This document shows, piece after piece, positions 33,475-44,034 of a DNA stretch of 64,000 bases. Position numbers and translations under genes: made by a program. Below the pieces are notes generated by a model. The model had not been told where the DNA came from, made no database searches, and worked only from the letters and a program-made list of their open reading frames with translations. Every line of letters starts with the position of its first letter. Position 1 is the first letter of the stretch. This stretch comes from Rhodosporidiobolus odoratus (taxonomy: Eukaryota; Basidiomycota; Microbotryomycetes; Sporidiobolales; Sporidiobolaceae). The stretch covers positions 1,860,001 to 1,924,000 of the forward strand of contig JAOANU010000001.1 in NCBI GenBank assembly GCA_034387635.1, in the 5' to 3' direction.

Positions 33475-34924
33475 ATGGAAGCGCTGTCTGGGCTCGTTGC
33501 AGGGCGGTCTGAATGGTACGGCTTTTTCTCTCGGTTCTTTCCGCCCGGCTGACCCGTAGTTTGTCTTGATTCAGCTCCTACGCGCTCGAGATAGTTCAGC
33601 AGCCTGTAAGGGCGAGGATGTGCGGGCTAGGGGACAAGGTAGGCGATTCATCGACTATTGCCATGCTGTTTCATCGTGACTGATTTCTTTTCCGCAGGAC
33701 CGGCGCCCTATTTCTCCGCCTTTGATCGTCAAGCTCATCGCTCGAAATATAGAAACGAATGAGGAGATACCCCTGGAGTATGCCTTTCCTTGTATTTCTC
33801 TGACGTGCCGTCCTTGACCCTCTTTGCCCTCGCAGCGAAGCCGACACCACCTTCCTGATCATGGCGGCCGACCTCCGTTCGTCTGATACCTCCGTCGACG
33901 CCAATCTTATCTTTCCTCCCACCAGTGGGCAGATCAACCTCCGCTCAGCTCACTCTCGAACGCCTACCCCGCCAGCGAACACGTCCGACTTCCGATCGCA
34001 AGATTCTCCCAAACGTGGAGGCTCACCATGCGACTCCCTTCCACCACCTAGCAGCATCGCTGCGTTCTCTACACTTCCACCTGCGCCGACCAGTCCCGCT
34101 ACAGCACAGGACACAATGCCATCTCGAAGCCTCACTGGAAATGACGAGGAAGAAGATCGCAAACCCGTCGTCTCTCCGACTCTCTCCACCGGCCCGTCAC
34201 CGAAGCGTTCCTCATCTCCTCCAATACGCGAATCGAGCTGCTCTGGTGATGAGAAACCGTCTGCGAGGAAGCGGGTGCGCACATCTGGCGGGAGCTGCGA
34301 CAATGACCAAGCCGCTTCGCGGGCTCATCCCTCTTCAACGTTCATTCCTTACGCCGGGAGCCGGAGCGCATTATCCTCTGCGCTACCTGAGACAGAACCA
34401 GCGGACACAACGGCAATACCGAATCTCATCGGTACTCTCCACACCAACGCTTACAAGCTAAAGGACACAGCCGACGAGCGCGGTATCTTCTTTGTTCTCC
34501 CCGATCTTAGCGTGAGAACCGAGGGAACGTTCAGGTTGAGGCTACGACTGCTGAATGTTGGACTGTCAGTTTTTTCTCCTCTCCAGTCCGAATTGCGAAG
34601 GTCAGCGGCAGGACTGACTTGCCTACCCTTCTCGTGTGTAGAGGAGGGTTTCAAGCTAGCACAGCTAGTGCTGTTGTTGCTACGGAAGTGACGGATGAGT
34701 TCCGGGTGTTCAGCGCAAAGAAATTCGAAGGGATGCTCGGTACGTTCGGTCATTTCTTTCGCGCCCTCCTTCTGCGCATGCTGAGGTACTGCCTCCCGGA
34801 AGACCCCACCCCGCTCTCACAGTGCTTCGCGAAACAAGGCGTGCGCATACCAACTCGTAAAGTCGCCAAGTCTCGCACACAATCAGCAGGAAAAGCGGTT
34901 TCAAATAGCGCGACCGCATCTTGA
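33475..34924 (+). CDS. Velvet-domain regulator, VelB-like
   Basis: Velvet proteins are fungal NF-kB-like DNA-binding factors governing development and secondary metabolism. The first exon (MEALSGLVAGRSE) splices at 33515 to 33575, giving YALEIVQQPVRARMCGLGDK, DRRPISPPLIVKLIAR, then SEADTTFLIMAADLRSSD. A disordered insert of roughly 160 residues follows, holding a basic SARKRVRTSGG patch. The fold then resumes: IGTLHTNAYKLKDTADERGI, FFVLPDLSVRTEGTFRLRLR, AEVTDEF-like EVTDEFRVFSAKKFEGML and LSQCFAKQGVRIPTRK. A velvet domain split by a long insert is the mark of VelB. The last exons include an intron inside the ML-DPTPL segment. VosA is the main alternative. Confidence 0.85.
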
Positions 34925-35077
34925 CATCACAGCTCATAGCAACCCTTCCCCCGCATATCCCACATCTAGATCATTGTTCGTAGGATCACTTCTTTGTTGT
35001 TGAGCTGTCAATTATGCATTGCTCCAGTCTCGCGAGCATTGACTGCATATTTCGCCATTTCGAATCTCCCCGCTTGA

Positions 35078-36199
35078 CTACTCGTCGACATTGACGCTCT
35101 CGGCCACCACCTTATTCTGCTCAAGGTCGGTCACCCACTCCTTCGCCTTGACCTTGGCCGCCGCCAGCGCGTCCTCGGTGCCTACGCACTTTCGGCTGCT
35201 TAGGCAGATCGAGCGTGCGGAGGATCTCCTTGGTAGCCTTGTCGGGAGCGCCTTTGAGAACGAAGTTCATGTAAGAGAGGATGCCGCGCGGCCGGTTAAC
35301 GGCGAGTGAGGGGGACGAGCAGGCGAGTCGAGTGGGGCATCCAGTACGCTCGCATTGTTGAAGGCTTGGGTGCGGAACCCACCGGGCTCGACGGTCGTGA
35401 ACTGAACGGAAGAGTGGAATCAGTGCAGCTAACTCTCGCGCAAGAGGTAAGAAGAGCGTACGTTGATGTTCCAAGCAGGGTCAAGCTCGTGGCGATAGCC
35501 CCAGTAATCGAGTCGAGAGCTGTCAAATGCACATCGTGAGGCTCGCCAAGATACCCCGCCTCGACTCGACGAGGTGAAAAGACTCACCAGCCTTGGTCAA
35601 AGAATAAACGGCCATGCCGGCCATACCCTTGATGGCGTTGGTCGAGCTGATTTAGATGACGGTACCACCCGGCATCGGGTTGACATCGCGGAAGAAGGTG
35701 ACGGCCTTCTTTTTGACGCCGAGAGGAGCGAAGTAGTTGGTGTCTGCGAGAATAAGGTCAAGAAAGGCTTGACTTCGGATGGAAGCGGAACAAGAAAAGC
35801 CAGCAGACCGAACAGTTTGCGCACGCCTTCTTCCGACAACGCCTCGAGTTCGCCTATAGTGCCAAAGCCGGCGTTGTTGATGACGACGTCAAGCCTCCCA
35901 AAACGCTCCTTGACCGTGTCGAAGACAACGTTGACTTGCTCTCCTTGGTTCACGTTCAGAGGAAGGACCAGTAAGCGGTCATCTTTGTACTATGATAGTT
36001 GGCGAGTAATAGGGCTTTCGGAGCGTAGCAACGGCATTGTCGCCTTGGGCGAGGATGGCTTCGACGAGGCAGCGACCAAAGCCGGTGGAGGACCATGTGG
36101 AGGCGAGGGGTAAGGCGACTTGAAGGCGACTCATGTGAAGGAAAGATACAAATCATAGGACGAAAGGAACGGACCAGTGACCAGGATGATGCGGGCCAT
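35078..36199 (-). pseudogene. Decayed short-chain dehydrogenase/reductase
   Basis: An SDR is readable piecewise: MARIILVTG, then after an apparent intron SSTGFGRCLVEAILAQGDNA, VATLRKP, a frame change, YKDDRLLVLPLNV, ERFGRLDVVINNAGFGTIGE, LEALSEEGVRKLF, an intron, MPGGTVI, an in-frame TAA at about 35652-35654, ISSTNAIKGMAGMAVYSLTKA (YxxxK catalytic pair), a frame shift at IATELDPAWNINV, FTTVEPGGFRTQAF, NRPRGILSYMNFVLKGAPDK, and a further shift before VGTEDALAAAKVKAKEWV. The cofactor GxxxGxG region, NNAG and YxxxK are all still recognisable, so inactivation looks recent. At least one stop and three frame changes support pseudogene status; sequencing error could explain one but hardly all. Confidence 0.75.
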
Positions 36200-36908
36200 G
36201 ATTCGACAGAGCGGTAGGAGGAAGAAAAGCCCAGCAGAAGTGGTGAGACCAGCTGGAGCGCTGAACGGATTTCGCTGTCGCAGCGGCTGATGTCAGGGTC
36301 GTCGCTGACTGTGAGAGACTGCGAGAATCTCCGAGAAGACGACCATAGCGCGATAAGCAAGTTGAACAGAAGACGGCGTGTCGGACAAGGCGAGCCGAAG
36401 ATGAGCGTCGGTGACACAGCTGCACGAGGTGAAGAAAATCTTGCTCTGAAGTGTACGATACGGTAGGTACCACCTTGTTACTCCAGCTGCTTCTAATCCA
36501 CCGGTGCCGAGGTGGACGATGTGTTGAAGAAATCGCCAAATGAGAGAGGGATGCTGGCGAAGTGCTAGAGAGGACTTGTCGCGCCCCCAGAGCGTTCACA
36601 GTTGCTTCCCGTAAGCCACCGGGTCGACATCAGCAGCCCAGCAAGCACTCGGTACCCGTTGGAACGCGAACTTGGTTGCTCTCCCTTTCTCATCTACTCC
36701 CTTGTTTCACCACTGTCGCCCCCTCTGTGAGCTGATACACACACTTTGCACTGCATTGGTCACGCTTTCACACTCGTTACACATCAGCAGCAACTCGACC
36801 CAGCCGGTCACGACCTTCATCAACCGCACGCGCCTCTCCACGATCCCTCCCCTTCTTCCCCGTCGTCTCTCTCTTCCCCCTACGCCTACACAAGCGAAGC
36901 AACTCTCG
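36200..36908. promoter_or_regulatory. Upstream region of the GT49 gene
   Basis: About 700 bases between the decayed SDR start and the glycosyltransferase start. The part from 36670 is CT- and CA-rich leader; an in-frame plus-strand run to the left of 36909 has no convincing start. No separate gene seen. Confidence 0.4.
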
Positions 36909-38977
36909 ATGGCGCCTCACCGACCACGCACCTCCAAGCCCCAATCTGGCTCATCACGACTCGGTCGACTCGCCAAGTTCTTCCTCTCCCTCTACCTCGT
37001 TTCTGCCATCTTCTACACCGCCTATCACCTCGTTCTCCTCCCTTCCGTGTCATACGTCTCTGGTGGTCAGTACGGGTTATTGTCGACCAAGCTCGACCTC
37101 GAAGACGGATCTCTTCCGAGGGACCTCAAGGTCAACGCGGTCGGCGCACAAGCGGGGGCAGCCAGCGCGTCGGGTGATGCTCTGGCCGCAGCGGCGTCGA
37201 AAAAGCCCAAGTTTGCGGCACTGGAGACGGCCGGTGTCAGGGCTGCCGACATTCGGAACGAAGACAGCTCCGACCCGGTGTGGGCGGCGGCAGAAGCAGC
37301 GGAAAAGAAGGGAAAGAAGGGCAAGAGCAAGGACTTGGGCAAGTATGTGCGGCCTAAGGTGTTGACTGATGGCAAGGACATTGTGCGGAAGCGGATGCAC
37401 GGGTTCGACGCGGTCGATTGGGACAAGGACGAGATGGTCTGGCACCACCCGGAGGCTGAGCAGGCGCACTCGGGTCTACAGAACCCTGCAGGGCTGGGTT
37501 ATGAGTTGGTCAAGCAGCAGAAGACGATCAGCGAAGACCACTTCCTCAGTCTGTCCTTCGGGTCCAGTCTCCAGCCCAGCAAGGTGATCCCGTACTATTA
37601 CCGCGCTACCGATCCCGACCGCCTCGACTTCAACAAGGAAGATATCACGATCACCACACTTGTCACCAGCAATCGCTTCACCGTCTTTGAGCGTCTCGTC
37701 GAGCGGTATCAAGGTCCGCCTCTTCCGCTTGTTTTGTAGCCTCGTCTCGTCAAGCTCATCTTGCCCCTCTCTCGCAGGCCCCATCTCTGCCACTGTCCAT
37801 GTCGGCGAAGGCAAGTCACATGGCGAGCTCCTCCAGTCTCTCGACAAGATGTACACTTCGTCCCCACTCATGAAGAAGTACGTCGACATCCACCTTGTCT
37901 ACGACACCTTCGACCGTCAATTCAACATGTGGCGGAACGTCGCCAAGTTCTTTGCCCGCACCGAGGTACATCTTCGCATTCACCGAATAGCTCCAGGCGA
38001 TCCATCTCACCTGACCTGCCGCTTTACGTATCGCAGTATGTCATGATGCTCGACGTCGATTTCTGGCTCTGTACCGACTTCCGCACTCGCATGCTCGAGT
38101 CGCCGGAGATCATGGCGCGCCTCAAAGGCGGCATGGCGGCATTCGTCGTTCCTGCCTTCGAGTTCCACAAGCAAAGTGACGGTGTCGACCCTCAGACCTT
38201 CCCGTCTACTAAGCAGGTGCGCGATCTCTACTCACGCAAATCCTCGAGCTTAACGTCTCGAGTTTCGCTGATCCGTTTCCGCGCGCAGGAACTGCTCGAC
38301 GTCGTCAAGGAGGACAAGATTGGCATGTTCCACAAGTCCTGGGCACCCGGACATGGCAGCACGAATTACACCCGCTACTACGGTGCTAAGAGTGGCGAGG
38401 TATACCGAGTGCACGGCTATACCCACTCCTACGAGCCTTATGTGATTTTCAAGAAGGAAGGTACACCTTGGTGAGTTGGCGGCTCTTCTTCTCTTCCGAT
38501 GCAGTTCTCGTGCCGAAGCGAGGGCTTTTTCCGCTGACTGATACTCTACTTGACCAGGTGCGACGAACGCTTCATCGGTTACGGCGGTAACAAAGCGGCC
38601 TGCCTCTTCGAGCTCTACCTTTCCGGCGTCTCGTACTACGTCCTCCCCGACGACTTCGTCATCCACCAGTCGCATGCTTACGCCGAAAAAGCTCGCAAGC
38701 ACGAGCGAAGATACAACCGCAAGCTGTACACCGACTTCCGGGAGGAACTTTGCTTCCGGTATCTTAACCTGTTTCTCGATCAGATGAATTCTCCCAAGGC
38801 CAAGGTGCGACCTCCGAGTCCTTCCATTCACTATCATGCTGCATACCGAGCTCCAAAGTACTGATTCTCCTGTTCGTGCAGAACCTTGCCACCGAGTGCA
38901 AGAAAATCAAGGGTTTCGGCACAACTGCCGCACGCCTGATTGCCGCCGCCGGAGCCCAAGGCGGCACCAAGCAGTAG
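36909..38977 (+). CDS. Type II membrane glycosyltransferase, GT49 (LARGE/B4GAT-like)
   Basis: A Golgi-type enzyme by architecture: short basic cytosolic tail, one membrane span (FFLSLYLVSAIFYTAYHLVLL, about residues 23-43), a Lys/Ala-rich stem, then a lumenal catalytic domain. Family blocks: DITITTLVTSNRFTVFERLV, GPISATVHVGE, VDIHLVYD, FNMWRNVAKFFARTEYVMML, DVDFWLCTDFR (DxD metal site), GMAAFVVPAFEF, FHKSWAPGHGSTNY, SYEPYVIFKKEGTPWCDERF, IGYGGNKAACLFEL and DFVIHQSHAY. These match the GT49 domain of LARGE and B4GAT1, which transfer glucuronic acid or related sugars. The fungal acceptor is unknown. It ends LIAAAGAQGGTKQ. Introns are short; the start ATG at 36909 is the first that keeps the typical tail-span layout. 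Confidence 0.85.
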
Positions 38978-40105
38978 TTTCGTCTTTCGTCCGCCACTCG
39001 CGACGTCGCCTGTTCATGTACCTATCTCGCATCTTTGTTCGGCACTCTGCCTTCGCATCTCCTACAAGTTTGTTTCGACTTTCAGCCCACGGCTTTTCCC
39101 CGCGGGCATTGTTCCACTACCATTTCCCTCATCGCAGTCATGATACCCCTCCCTCGTGCTTTGTTCGTTCCCTCCGCTCTGTAACTTTCCCTTGTCCCCG
39201 CGGCGGTGCCGGCGCTTCCTTTCGTCCTTCCTGCCTCGTGGTCCCACTTTCCGTCATTGTCCGCTGTCGCGGTGCATCCTGTTGCTACACCGTAGTGCTG
39301 AGGCTGTTCTGATAGACGGGGCGCTGGACACTTTTCTCCCCATCTTTCCGGTCCGCTGCTTTTTCCACTTCTCCTGCTGTACTGCGCATCCAGATTGTGG
39401 CGGCTGCTTCCGGAAGATGAGAGTCATGCTGATGCGGAGTCTAGCGTAAACACAGAGAGGTGGACGGAACAAGCCAGGGAAAGGTCGGCAAAGGTCGAGA
39501 CTGTTTTCTCGGGCGTTCTCATGTCAGCGTGTGGGCGAGTCGAGTGTCGAGCAGGCGACTTGGGACCTTCGCACTTTCGACTGGAGAAGTCAGCTGCGCG
39601 CGTCCGCTGCTTGCTGCATCCGACCACTCACACGGCGTCTCCACCAATTCCGGCTCGCCCGCTCGTCGATTCGACGTCGTCTTCGGTTCCCGCCCGTTTA
39701 TCCCGAGATCCTGCCACTTCAGCTCTCTGTCAAGCATAGTAGGTAGCTCAGCAGCTCAGCAGCTCAAGCGATTAGCTGAGTACGCCCGCACAGAGCAGAT
39801 TATACCGTCGCTCTCGTCCTTGTTCACCTCGCATCCCGCCGTCGCTGTCCCGCCTCCTCATCGTTCTCTCGTCGACCTCATTGAAATCGAAACCCGTCCA
39901 GCCAGTCCAGCACAGCATAGCATTCCTTCGCTTGTGCTACCGCCTCCCCACGCTTGCCCACCTCTTGGCCACAACGTCCTTTCTTCGCTGTCCGCCCGCT
40001 TAACCCGACTTCCTCCCGTTCTTTCTCGAGCACCTCACTCCTCGCCACCGCACTCTACCTTCCGCCTCCGATCTCGCACTCAGTAGCGCCAATCAGGAAG
40101 AAGAA
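38978..40105. promoter_or_regulatory. G-alpha upstream region
   Basis: About 1.1 kb between two plus-strand genes, CT-rich near both ends. An AGCT-rich repeat block lies at 39745-39780. Frames of 60-200 codons occur but lack conserved features. I see no RNA gene. Confidence 0.4.
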
Positions 40106-41925
40106 ATGGGCTGCGGATCCTCGTCCCTCAAGAACTCCAACTCTGGGCAGCGGGCAGATCCAAAAGTCGAGAGGGAGCGCAGTTACGCGATAGATCGTCA
40201 GATTGACGACGATGCGAAGAAGTACAGGCGAGAGTGCAAGATCTTGTTGCTGGGTGCGTTGTGTTTCTTGCTTGACCCCGTCTTTTTCCCCCTTTTTCCT
40301 CCGTCCGCCGTTAAGAAGGCTGACGGGGTTTTTGTATGCGTGCGTCGGTGGTATACAGGGAGTGGAGAGAGTGGAAAGTCGACAATCGTGAAGCAGATGA
40401 AGATCATTCACCAGAATGGGTACTCGAGGGACGAGATAATGCTGTTCAGGTTGACCATCCACAAAAGTGCGTCTTTCCCTTCTGCCCATCCCCTTGCATC
40501 CTGGCATCCCCGCTTCGCTTAACGATTGATGCGCTACATAGATGTCCTCGACTCGGCACAAGGGTTGATTCTGGCAATGAGGCGGTTCAAGTTGGCACCG
40601 GTGGAAGAGGTCAATCAGGTCTGTCCTTTTCCGATGCTTCGCTTTGGGACATGCTGTGCTCAACCAGTGCTCTCACCAGGTCTTCGCCGAGAAGCTCATG
40701 GAATACCGCCTGGAAGCCGACACCTACTCGACCGCCTCCCCAGCTGCCACGAATTCTCCCTCATCACCACGTGGGGGAAACAATGGAGGATTGTCAGCGG
40801 AGATTGTTCACGCGCTGGATAGCTTGTGGCATGATCCTATCATCCCAAGCGTACTGGATCGGCAGAGCGAGTTTTACCTTATGGATTCGGCTACTTAGTG
40901 CGTCTTCTCCCTTTTCCTCCCGCTCGCGCTCGGTACGCAGAACTAATGAGGCCATTTGTGCAGCTTCTTCGACGAGATAAAGCGGATAGGAGCGGGTGCG
41001 TATGTGCCAAGTGAGGCGGATGTGCTACATGCGAGGACGAAGACGACGGGAATCAGCGAGACGAAGTTCAAATCGGGGACTTTGAGCATACAGTGCGTCG
41101 TTCCTCCTTCCTCGTCAGCTCGGTCCACTCCTCCCGTCAGGGAGGCAAAGGCTGACTGCTTGTATATGCACGGATACTCATGTTTATCTCGTCTTTGCAG
41201 CATGTTCGATGTCGGCGGTCAACGCTCAGAACGCAAAAAATGGATTCACTGCTTCGAAGCCGTCACCTCCATCATCTTCTGCGTCGCCCTTTCCGAGTAC
41301 GACCAGGTCTTACTAGAGGAGAAGGGTCAGAATCGCATGAACGAGAGTTTGGTACTGTTCGAGAGTGTGATTAACTCGAGGTGGTTCTTGGTGAGTTGCG
41401 GGCCAGCGCATCCCGCCCCACTGCGAGCATGCGGGAACATGCCACTGACGATGCGTCGCCTTGACATTGCGCAGCGAACATCAATCATCCTGTTCTTGAA
41501 CAAGGTCCGTCCTCTCGGCCCTCGCCTCCGTACGCAGCCGTCCTGACATGACCACGTACACAGATCGATCTCTTCAAAGCCAAGCTTCCGAAAGTACCGC
41601 TCGAGCGATACTTCCCCGAGTATACAGGTGCGGCCCTATCTTGCCTTCTGTGCCGGACAAGACTGAGATTTTGACATCTCCTAGGTGGACCCGATGTCAA
41701 CAAGGGCGCCAAATATATCCTGTGGCGCTTCACGCAGCTGAATAGGGCAAGACTGTCAATCTACCCACATCTGACGCAAGCGACCGATACTTCGAATGTT
41801 CGTTCACTCATCTCACCGCGCTGCGGACCTTGCTGACGCTCTTCCTGTCATAGATCCGCTTGGTCTTCGCTGCCGTCAAGGAGACGATCTTGAGCAATGC
41901 TCTACGAGATTCCGGTATTCTTTAG
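40106..41925 (+). CDS. Heterotrimeric G-protein alpha subunit, fungal group III (cAMP)
   Basis: Couples receptors to adenylyl cyclase in fungi of this class. MGCGSSS carries Gly2 for myristoylation and Cys3 for palmitoylation. Then [24 protein letters not shown] (P-loop across an intron), [30 protein letters not shown] (switch I), [20 protein letters not shown] (switch II), [21 protein letters not shown] (NKxD across an intron) and [20 protein letters not shown]. It ends NALRDSGIL, with no Cys at -4, so it should be insensitive to pertussis toxin. The [18 protein letters not shown]-terminus fits GNA-3/Gpa3-type subunits. The helical domain carries a Ser/Pro/Gly-rich insert ([20 protein letters not shown]). 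About nine exons. Confidence 0.93.
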
Positions 41926-42614
41926 ATCGCCTTCGCCTAGCCTCTCCCGCCGCATTCAGTCCCCGACCTCTTCCTTACGCCCGACGCCCCGTCACTCTGC
42001 ACATCTTTCCACTCTTCCATCAACATAACGCCCACCATGTCATGCTACGATACCCCCCATCCTCATTTTGCCCTTATTACCTTATTATCCAGCAGCCTCT
42101 TCCCTCTTTCCCGCGTCTCTCTTTCGTCTTCACTGTTGTATCTTCTTTGCCCATTTTCCTTGTACTGACTAACCTTCATCGTCTTCTCTCTATTTGACTC
42201 GTGGTTGTTTAGCTTAGCACCTTTATCTCGCTCGCTGCGTGAGGTGAATGTAGTGTCTCTTACTCGTTTTGTTAAGCTGCGATGAAGCAGTGGACGGAAC
42301 ATTGTCTCGACGCACCATACCGAAGGAGTTCCCGAGGCGCGATTGTCCGGGTCTACGAGAAGGGAGAGAAGAGACGGATCAAATCGTGCGATGCAAAATC
42401 CAGCGGTAGGCTTGGCATAGTTGGTTACAAAAGACAGCGGCCAATAAGCGAGAGTGTCTATGTAGGCGAATGAGAGTGAGGCAGGGAGATGGGATTTGGA
42501 TTGTACACGGATGAGGTGGTAGTAGGTGACAGTATGAGTGAGTGAGCAAGCGAGTGGCCGAGTGGCTGAGTGTAAATAGGTCGATTTCCTCCTTTTCCTC
42601 CTCCCGCAGATAGA
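41926..42614. other. Intergenic between convergent genes
   Basis: Nearly 700 bases between the G-alpha stop and the stop of the Cys-rich gene. T-rich 3' flank near 42050-42200; GAGTGAG-type repeats near 42535-42575. No gene or tRNA supported. Confidence 0.45.
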
Positions 42615-43570
42615 TTATCTTGCTACCCCTCCCGCAGGTGGTGGCGCTACTCCGGCCAACCATTTCTCTACCGGACTTGCTTGTCCCGCTTGTTGCAGTA
42701 TTGGCTGAGCCTGCGGTTGTTGCCCTTGTATTATTGAAGGTGGAGGAGGGGCAAGATGCGAACCCCCGGGTGGGAGAGGCGAGGCGGGCGCCGGAATATG
42801 GGAGGGGGAAGAGCGGTGTCGTGAAGGAGAGCCGGAAGGAGAAGGGGAGGGAGGGTATTGAGGGGCGGTTTGGGAAAAATAGTTGGCGCCTTTGCTGTAG
42901 ATATGAGATATCGATGAGGCAAAGAAGTTGAGGCGGGCCGTAGAGATAGGGCAAGTAGTAGGCGAGAGAGTGAGTACGGGGGGAAAAACGAGCGTCGAGC
43001 TAGAGGGGCAGGAGAAAGGACATATTTACGAAGTGCGAAATCCCTGGGCTTCAGCGGCTCGAGCCTGCGACAGTGCGGAAGCTTCTGAGGGGCTTAGACC
43101 ACACTTCTTGCATTGTGGCTGTTGAGGTCGGACACCCGGGACGGGACGAAGGCGAAAGGAAAGAGGTAAGAAAGGCCGGTATCAATACGGCATACTGTCG
43201 AGCGTGAGAAGGGTGGACCCACCTCGTTCGTGTTCTTTTCCCCACCGCCAAACATGCCTACCGGGCTGACCGCGGCAGCGCCTGGAGGAGCAGAGGAAGA
43301 AAACGATCAGCGCGATTTTCTTTGCGAGGAAGGACATGGGAAGCACTGACCTTGGCTGGCGGCGCAGGTGAAGATGGCCCAGCAAGGACAGCAGATGCAC
43401 TTCCCTGCATCGTACGGCAAGGAAGAGGTTGTCAGCGCGCTGAGATGAGCCCCACTTTGCGAGAGCTGGAACGCACAAAATCCACCGCTGCTCTGTTCTG
43501 GAAGACGCCAGTCATGCACCCCGCCTTCGTCACATGCCTCTTGTAAGTTCGATGCTGGCCCGTTGTCCAT
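42615..43570 (-). CDS. Small Cys-rich protein with Pro/Gln-rich tail, unrecognised
   Basis: Found by splicing by eye. Conserved-looking core: KCICCPCWAIFTCAASQ, GAAAVSPVGMFGGGEKNTNE, PQCKKCGLSPSEASALSQ, ARAAEAQGFRTS, then after a GTAAAT donor and a TACAG acceptor KGANYFSQTAPQYPPSPSPS and a Pro/Gln tail ending VAPPPAGGVAR at 42617. CxCCxC and CxxC groups about 40 residues apart suggest a zinc ribbon or knuckle. Introns fall at every block boundary, and each restores the frame. The start is uncertain: ATG at 43570 gives MDNGPASNLQEACDEGG; another ATG nearby (MTGVFQNRAAVDF) splices equally well. Frames running further upstream to 43758 begin only with TTG. I know no family for it. Divergent from SFH1. 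Confidence 0.55.
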
Positions 43571-44034
43571 ACTGGCTGGAAGCGGAGCTTGGGGTGTTGA
43601 GAGCGTTCGAACGACCTGAGGACGGACGGGCGGGCGGGCGTGTCAGGCTTTAGCAGCAGCTTTCTCTGTGCCGTAACGGTCTTCTTGTTGAGCAGCGAGA
43701 TGGGAACGGTCCGACCTTGTTCTTCTGAGAGCTGCGCCGGCGGTTCTGTGTCGTCCAACTAAACTCCTTCTCTCCTGGCTGGACCTACAGAAGTCTAGAC
43801 AAGTAGTATGTACACTATCGACTGCGCACACTCGCGTCACTGCTGACCTAATTGCACCGACAGTTGCCGTTACCTCTCCCCTCCCTCCCGAGTCCCCACC
43901 ACGCAAACATTCTCTCTGCTCGTTCGTACCCACCAAGCGGAACTCTGCCTTGAGCTGAGCACAACCAGTCGTCTACTAGCCTCCGACTCAGCCGCTCGGT
44001 ACCCCTGGCAACGGGCGTCGACGAGTTCTCAGCC
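43571..44034. promoter_or_regulatory. Divergent promoter, Cys-rich gene and SFH1
   Basis: 464 bases between the two starts if the Cys-rich gene begins at 43570. The left 190 bases remain open on the minus strand, so part may be 5' exon. No motif identified. Confidence 0.35.

Noticed and set aside
42535..42580. GTGGCCGAGTGGCTGAG resembling a tRNA-Leu/Ser D arm
   Set aside because: It lies in a GAGTGAG repeat and no anticodon arm or GGTTCGA box follows at the right distance.
43643..43936. Minus-strand frames upstream of the Cys-rich gene
   Set aside because: They begin with TTG or run through promoter sequence; no ATG and no domain support them.
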